DNA of 64,000 nucleotides from Mesodorylaimus sp. YZB2_4 (taxonomy: Eukaryota > Nematoda > Enoplea > Dorylaimida > Dorylaimidae). Numbering within the stretch: the first letter of the stretch is position 1; each line of letters starts with the position of its first letter. Both the position numbers and the translations under genes were made by a program. Positions 58,158 to 64,000 of this stretch are shown here, one piece after another. Location: the NCBI GenBank assembly GCA_030248295.1, contig JASANH010000647.1, forward strand, positions 62,001 through 126,000, read 5' to 3'. Below the pieces are notes generated by a model. It was not told the origin of the DNA, made no database searches, and saw nothing but the letters and a program-made list of their open reading frames with translations.

Positions 58158-59072
58158 ATGACGAAAAGAGTATCGATTAGTGAACGTTGGCCAGCCTTCA
58201 GTGATTTTGCCGTAAATAAAGAGGATATCGATGTTCAAATTGATGGATTTGATAGTCCGGAACCAAAACCGAGGAAACGTCGGAGTTGTCCAGTGGAAAG
58301 ACGCGAATACGTTCATATTAGTCAGTCGGAACCATCGCAGCCGTTAATGTTCAATAGACTCGATGATGTGGAAACTGTGCATATCAGTCAGCCAGAATCG
58401 CCGCAATCGATCAGAAATCGATCGATCGATAACGGTTTGTCCTTCCACATCAGTCAATCTGAGTCATCACAATCGGCTCCAAAGCAATCGATCGATAATT
58501 CGTTAATCCATGTAAGTCAGTCGGAATTACCGCAATCACTTCCTGATCGATCGATCGATAATTTTCCGTTGATCCGTATCAGTCAATCAGAATCGATGAA
58601 TGGTAAATCGAAGAGTCCTTCGATAGTAAAATCGGATATAAATCGTTCACGACCCGTTCCTAAGTATCGATCAGAACCAATAGTTCAAACGAAAATGATA
58701 TTTCCAAAGAATGGATTGGCTGATCGATTATCGATTTTGATTCGGAAACAGCGATCGGAATCGGCTGTTTGGCGACATCGAATCAAATTCGGGACGAGTC
58801 AAGGGGCTGGTCCCGCCATCGAGGTGGTGGTGAGGAGGAAGATGTGCGAGAATGGCATATGCGTTGTGTGCGAGTGCGAGAAGACGCAGGTTGAAAAAGA
58901 TGGCGGGCCAAAGTCGAAGGTTGTGATCATGTTTAAGTTATCGACTTGGCAGGATTATGGACTGAATGAAGGCAAGCCGGTCACGATATTTGCCCCTTAC
59001 TTGCAATTATTGACTGACAAGCTGCCCGTGCCAGTTATTGTGGGGCCAATATTCTTAGATGTGCGAGCGTGA
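58158..59072 (+). CDS. Unassigned SQ-repeat protein, 304 residues
   Basis: A single-exon open frame with ATG at 58158 (MTKRVSISERWPAFSDF), 186 bp behind the INCENP stop on the same strand. GGTTTTAG ends 7 bp before the ATG and could be a trans-splice or intron acceptor. Residues about 50-155 hold five imperfect repeats of about 22 residues built on HISQSE (HISQSEPSQP, HISQPESPQS, HISQSESSQS, HVSQSELPQS, RISQSES), so Ser-Gln dipeptides are clustered, a typical target of ATM/ATR-type kinases. Residues about 215-304 look like a folded domain (KMCENGICVVCECE, KVVIMFKLSTWQDYGL, VTIFAPYLQLL) with beta strands that might form an OB fold; this is a guess. Function unknown; a role in DNA damage signalling is only suggested by the SQ cluster and the neighbours. 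Confidence 0.7.
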   Translation: MTKRVSISERWPAFSDFAVNKEDIDVQIDGFDSPEPKPRKRRSCPVERREYVHISQSEPSQPLMFNRLDDVETVHISQPESPQSIRNRSIDNGLSFHISQSESSQSAPKQSIDNSLIHVSQSELPQSLPDRSIDNFPLIRISQSESMNGKSKSPSIVKSDINRSRPVPKYRSEPIVQTKMIFPKNGLADRLSILIRKQRSESAVWRHRIKFGTSQGAGPAIEVVVRRKMCENGICVVCECEKTQVEKDGGPKSKVVIMFKLSTWQDYGLNEGKPVTIFAPYLQLLTDKLPVPVIVGPIFLDVRA

Positions 59073-59339
59073 TGCGTGGATGCGGATTCCTTATTCGGAT
59101 TCACTGAACTGTTAGTGCAAATGCTTTTGAGAAGATGGCTTTGTAATATTGCCTGAAGCAGTTTGTAAGAGTTGCTGGAATGGTTTCTAGAAAACGCTTG
59201 AAGGCTGGAAAAGTCAGGGAATCTGATCGTGGGAAGTGGCCGGAAAACACGCTTGCGTCAGCCAGACTCCTTTCGTCATCGGGGAAAACAATTCTGTTTG
59301 TGACGACAGGTGTTCCTCGCAGGTGAGAGAGCAGGACGG

Positions 59340-59580
59340 TGTAATACGACTGGGTCCATATTACTGGAGGGAGTGACCGGTGGAGCATTTGCACCACCGG
59401 GCAGCGTACCAAGTCTTCCGACCTAGTACATGGCTGAAATATCACCCTAACGGGTGACGCCCCCAGGTGCCGGCTCCGTGCAGAGTATCCATTGCCAGTC
59501 GAGTGCACAGTCACATCTTGACTTACTGAAAATTCTTCGGTCTCAGAGAATTGAAACTCAACCAGCTGGTTATAAAAGCC
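59340..59580 (-). pseudogene. Stray DEG/ENaC exon fragment with adjoining family 6 repeat
   Basis: Bases 59526-59580 read FYNQLVEFQFSETEEFS on the minus strand followed by a GTAAGT donor, the pre-M2 exon of the array genes, cut at 59580. The 59340-59525 part is a second copy of the repeat that sits beside the same exon in copy 6 (38735-38925). No other channel exon lies nearby. Confidence 0.7.
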
Positions 59581-62436
59581 TCGCAACCGGCAGTTGAGCC
59601 TCTACAACGGCAAAATATAGAGAGAATAGGCCCAGCCCTGCCAGTGAAAGCGACACTGCATTGCCAGTATATACACTGGCCAGCGTGGCGCTGCATACAT
59701 TCTACTTACTGGCCTTGGGTACAAAACAAGCTGGCCGAACATGTGTTCCCGTACGATGGGTGTCTGACGGGAATGTAAGGCCTACCCCATGATCCGACAC
59801 AAACCTTCAAGGGCCCCGGGTGCACCTTCGAATCTGCGCATGGGAGACCATGCCTGATAAGTCTGATAAGAATGACAAAATACGCGAATATGCTAGCACA
59901 GGGAACTTACTGTTAGTCAATGTGTATAGCATAGCGGGGTTTTGATCTGGACTAAAACGTGTGTGTTGGACTACCCACACCGGCTATCCTGTACAGTACA
60001 CCAATCATAGCCAGAGGTTGGTAACAGTTTTTCTAGTAACGAAAAACTGCCCACAGGTTTTTCTATTGCATTTTCGTTGGGGAGCAGGTTATCTTGGCTC
60101 ATGGTGCGGGCAGTGCAAAAACTCGGATACATCACTGTAGTGCCTAACACCCTCATTCTTCTACTATATGGACCTGCAGGCCACTTGATTACCCTCCCTC
60201 CGTCCCAATGACTTTTCTGTATCCCCTCTATCGTTTTACTCGAATGTCATGCGTGACCCCTGGAATATTCCCCCCGTCTGAAATGTGGGACACCCTTATG
60301 GTAAGTCCTCCCTCGCAACCTCACAGTAGCGGCTTATACGCTCACCGTTATCGCGTATTGGTCACTGAATTAGTTCAATTTGGTCTACGACTTTTTTGGA
60401 AATAAGTCGAACATATTTTTGCAGCTCTGCTTATCGGTTTTAAAAATTTGCTAAATAGTGTACAAATTGGCCTTTATCTTGCAAATTTAATCCGCTTCGA
60501 AGGTGTTCCGCGTATGACGTCCCAACGGACGGAGTCCACCCGGTATCTACTGTACAGTGCTGTATCGAATTAACGAGCTGATGTTGCGTCAACTCACGTC
60601 GGAGACACCTTCCCGCAAAAAGGGGAAAAATACTCGCAAGAAGTGGCTCCAGAGTCCGGTGGCCTGCCACGCCACCAGTGCGGCTGCCCTCGATGCAATC
60701 AAGTCAATACTCGATGGGTCCTAATTGTTTATTAGCTTGTATTAGATTTTGCAAGGAGTAATTTCATTGCTGGCAATAACGCCTTTTCACAAAGCAAATG
60801 GATCGATAGTGGTCGACCCGTGGTCCAGTTCTGTTGGTCATTTAGTCCTCGATTATGTCCTTCCTATCTTATCTGCCTGCCAAAGCATAAAAAAAAGGGG
60901 GAGGGGGTTTCGGCTCGTCTGCGTCGTTTGTGTTTTTAGAAAGGCGCCGACGGATGGGCCAATTTATATTTCGCTCGTCTTCATCTGCGAATGACCAATG
61001 GCCAGTGGACGTCATTGCGCCATGCCTCGGCCCTCGTCTCCTTCATTTCCCGTTTGACTCGATCGTAAGAGGCCCAACTTATAGCAGACCCGAAATTTAT
61101 ACCCCCAGTACGAGCGGTAAGGCCGAGAGGGTTACATAGGCTGGCCAATGGTCAAGGCGCAGGCGCGCTGTTGTTGAGGCATATTTGACTGACGCGAGCC
61201 ATTGCATATCGAACAGGCACGCAGACTCGACGCTATTCGTCTTCTTATTTTCCGCCTTTTCGAACAGTTATTTTGTGGCTGAAACATATGGCCAGCGATG
61301 ATGACCATCGTCCATCTTGTTTATTCATTCGAGCGAAAGACTCGTCGGCCTTTTCAGTTTGAGCTCCTCTTTCTCTTCGTTCCCGAGAAATCTTTCGAAA
61401 ATACAATTTCTTATTTTTTTGTGGCAAATAGGCCGGAAATTGTTGGAGTGTCTTTTTTTAACACGGCGAAGGCCATTTCTTTGTGAGCCTGCTCTTTTGT
61501 GGAGCAGATGTGTTGGGGATGAGAGTGGGGGCATAATTTGATCGGTCCCGATGCTGCATTTGAGTTTGCGTAAAGTTTGGTCACAGTTAGAAGGGACCCC
61601 GATCGGAGCACCTGCCCGTTTGCGCAACAGGATTCGTATCCATGTTGGGATTGGACGGGTTTGACCAAATTAGGAATCGGGCCACATCGGCGAATTGACG
61701 TAAGCGAGCAGGTGCAGGCTGTACTGTAACCGCTCTTCGCAAGCTTTAATGGCCGAGGTGTGGGAACAGGATTGTGTATTTTGGTCAGCGACCTTTCGGG
61801 TGTTACGTGAATGGAGGGATGGCGTGGGAAAAGTATGCGGGAGTGCAGGTAATATATGCAAGAGGGCTACCTGCAGCGACCGCCTTTCCCATCACTGTTT
61901 TTCGGGTGGGTAGAGAAGAGAAAAATGGGGTCACTTGCGTCACCTCGGTCTCGGTCCGTATTTGGCCAGGAGATTTCTGGCTCGTCTTTCGTCTGGGCGA
62001 CAACGGAGGTCACCGAGCTGTCGCTGTTTTGTGTCCATGGGTGGTGGCTTTTTGAGAATCGCATTTACATTCCCAGCCGAGCCCGATATTTGCTTATGTA
62101 AGAACTGGCCCAGTAACGCTACTTAGGATCGGCTCGTCACGTTGACCAATGCATTTATGGAGAGCTCGAGGTCGAAAGTTCAGGGCCTCGCGACGCCTAC
62201 CCTCGCTCATGCTCGCCACGACCACGTCAGTGTTGCGTCGGTCAACGGAGTCGGACGGTCGGGCCTGGGGTCGGTGTTGCGAAGTTGTTGCCTAGCGTGG
62301 CGCAAAGTCGTTCCATCAGGCCCCCATCGTTATGCTTCGTAGACTTGCACCATCGCGACCTGGCTTACCTAAGTGGCCATCACCTTGCCACCAAGTTGCT
62401 CGCTCTTTCTCATCTCATTCAACTTTTCCTTTGCAG
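59581..62436. other. Upstream region of the bZIP gene
   Basis: About 2.9 kb without an assignable coding exon, although 5' non-coding exons of the bZIP gene probably lie here. Two PAR/NFIL3-like bZIP sites are visible: TTACGTGA at 61803-61810 and TTATGTAAG at 62094-62102. A CRE-like GGACGTCAT lies near 61005. Confidence 0.35.
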
Positions 62437-62446
62437 ACCTGATAAA

Positions 62447-63223
62447 ATGGCCGCCAGCGAAGCCGCAGCATCTTCCTTGACCCAACACCATTTGATGTCT
62501 TCTCAATGCCACGGTGGCAATGGCACAAATTCGGCCAGCGATCGCACCAGTTCCAATGCAGTCAACTCGACCGCCTTCGATCCGACCAAGGCTTTGAAAA
62601 ATTACGCCAATATGGCCATGTCGGCTGGCCTGTACTGGCCAGGAGCTGCCGCTGGATTCGCGGATTCCAGCGCCTATGCGGCCGCCGCTTATTCTCAAGC
62701 CAGTGCTTTGGCAGCCGCGGCTTCGAACATGCAAAACCTAAGTTCGACCACTTCGTCGAATGGTACGTCGAGCATCTCTTATCACGCTCACCAAACCCCG
62801 TCCGCCGCCACGCTCATCGCTGCTTCCAGTCAATTGCCCCTCAACTTCGCCAACACCTCGTCCAATGGCATGACCGGCTCGACATCTTCTGGTCCTGCGT
62901 CTGGTACTTCCAGCTGCTCGGCTTCTTCAACCATGGCCGCCGTGGCCGCTGCTGTCCATTCCACCACACCGTCCACTCCGAAAAAGCGTCCGCAGCCAGT
63001 GCCCACTCACATGAAAGACGACGGCTACTGGGAGCGTCGAAAACGTAACAACGAGTCTGCCCGACGTTCGCGCGAAGCCAGACGCGTCAAGGAGGAACAG
63101 ATCGCCATGCGGGTCGTCTACTTGGAACAAGAGAATCTGCAACTTCGCACGGAATTGGCCATGTTGAGGACGGAGCTGGACAAGCTGCGTATGATCCTCT
63201 ACAACACGCCCCATCATCATTGA
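62447..63223 (+). CDS. CES-2 / PAR-type bZIP transcription factor
   Basis: An exon entered by the acceptor CCTTTGCAG at 62436, with ATG at 62447, gives 258 residues; upstream coding exons are possible since the frame stays open to the left. The N-terminal 170 residues are Ser/Ala/Thr-rich with alanine runs (low complexity, possible activation or repression region). Residues about 180-250 form the bZIP: RPQPVPTHMKDDGYWERR, the basic region KRNNESARRSREARR with the invariant Asn and Arg, then EEQIAMRVVYLEQENLQL and a leucine zipper to LDKLRMILYN. The YWERRxxNN and KEEQIA signatures place it with CES-2, Giant, NFIL3 and PAR proteins. These bind TTACGTAA-like sites as dimers and control cell fate, cell death or metabolism. 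It acts in the nucleus. Confidence 0.88.
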   Translation: MAASEAAASSLTQHHLMSSQCHGGNGTNSASDRTSSNAVNSTAFDPTKALKNYANMAMSAGLYWPGAAAGFADSSAYAAAAYSQASALAAAASNMQNLSSTTSSNGTSSISYHAHQTPSAATLIAASSQLPLNFANTSSNGMTGSTSSGPASGTSSCSASSTMAAVAAAVHSTTPSTPKKRPQPVPTHMKDDGYWERRKRNNESARRSREARRVKEEQIAMRVVYLEQENLQLRTELAMLRTELDKLRMILYNTPHHH

Positions 63224-63812
63224 TCGCGCCGACTGATTCGTCATTTTAGAAAGGTACTTCCCATGTCATTATCAGATTATGAGTAGAGCGGGTTTGTTTC
63301 AGGGAAACGAGTTTGTACAGGTCCTATTCACGGGTGTCACTATTTGCTTTTTTATCTTTTTTGAGCATTTATGATATTTTAGACCACTTCGACTCATAGC
63401 TGACCACGTTCAGAGTACCTCGGGATTGATAATCGTATGTGCGGGTTGACTAACAGGTACTTTATATTGTGTCTGTATGGCGGGTTACTGTTGTAGTCTC
63501 TAGTCTTTGAACATGTTTATGACATTTAGAAACTGGTTGTCTTCTAGAAAAAGTTACAAAACCCAATCGAACAAGCAATAGGTGGCTATAGCCAGACCCC
63601 AGCGCAAGTGAAAAGAATTTACCAGAATCACGCACAGAAATTTGACCTAAGCTCTTCACCTCGGGCTTTGTCTTAACCAGAAAGTTGGTCATTCTGGAAG
63701 ATTGTACTCCGCACGCGCGTATACTTTCTGCATGTCCATACTTTCTAGAAGCCTATACTTTCTGTAGAATAGCTTGCTCAGTGTGCAAATCCATCGACAG
63801 AGCCAACCACAA

Positions 63813-64000
63813 AATGAGTGACGACTTTTATCTCACTCTGCCAAGCAACTCTGGGCAGAACAAACATCTGCCAGTTTTGGAATCACATTGCCAAAGCGTA
63901 TTAGCTGACATGAGTAGAGAGCGGAGAGTTAGAACTTGCCTTGTATGAGCTCATTTATCTAAATTCGTGCTTCAATGTTAGGGCAACGCATATTTTTCAT
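63813..64000 (+). pseudogene. Decayed Maverick/Polinton-type ORF, cut by window end
   Basis: MSDDFYLTLPSNS opens like the conserved protein found in Maverick/Polinton elements and in F54H12.2-like nematode transposon proteins; a later frame gives ELALYELIYLNSCFNV, the next conserved block. At least two frame changes and stops lie between, so it is inactive. Identification is from pattern memory only. Confidence 0.5.

Noticed and set aside
59101-59586. 161-codon minus-strand frame starting with a channel motif
   Set aside because: Only the first 17 residues are channel-like; the rest reads through the intron and the family 6 repeat.
62506-63048. Second frame of 180 codons over the bZIP exon
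   Set aside because: It is a shadow of the bZIP coding frame; the bZIP motifs are in the other frame.

Overview
This is a window of a metazoan nuclear genome, most likely from a nematode or a close ecdysozoan relative. The genes are split by short introns with GT...TTTCAG-type ends. The recognisable proteins are animal ones: DEG/ENaC channel ectodomains, C-type lectin domains, INCENP, SNM1B/Apollo and a CES-2/PAR-type bZIP. Nothing bacterial or plasmid-like is present. The nematode assignment rests on the abundance of DEG/ENaC sequence, the intron style and the CES-2-like bZIP, and is an inference.

Positions 1 to about 47,700 hold a minus-strand tandem array of seven related gene copies. Complete members encode one unusual chimera, in this order: signal peptide, C-type lectin domain (CTLD), a Trp/Tyr/Gly-rich domain resembling DUF5648, a Thr/Ser-rich mucin-like stalk of very variable length, then a DEG/ENaC ectodomain and its C-terminal membrane helix (M2). 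The usual first membrane helix and the FPxVTxC segment of DEG/ENaC proteins are absent. In copy 1, splice phases stay consistent through the lectin, stalk and channel exons, so this looks like one gene rather than neighbours run together. Copy 1 (1-6337, 3' end outside), copy 2 (11020-16766) and copy 5 (32374-about 37480) look intact. Copy 3 (about 22040-25541) has a disturbed last exon. Copy 4 (26710-29830) is a pseudogene with no channel half. Copy 6 (38470-41508) has lost the middle domains. Copy 7 (42188-47700) has lost the lectin half.

The array is full of mobile and repeated DNA: a deleted PIF/Harbinger element, a Tc1 fragment, a mariner-type MITE, a decayed LINE, two tRNA-derived SINE families, several smaller repeat families, and a 1.57-kb minisatellite of a 17-bp unit inside an intron of copy 7.

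From 48,700 to 63,223 lies a block of conserved single-copy genes: an unassigned two-helix membrane protein (+), Apollo nuclease (-), INCENP (+, 12 exons, head-to-head with Apollo), an SQ-repeat protein 186 bp behind INCENP, and a CES-2/PAR-like bZIP factor (+). INCENP and Apollo act in chromosome segregation and telomere/DNA repair and share a 0.6-kb divergent promoter region. The window ends in a decayed Maverick/Polinton-type ORF.
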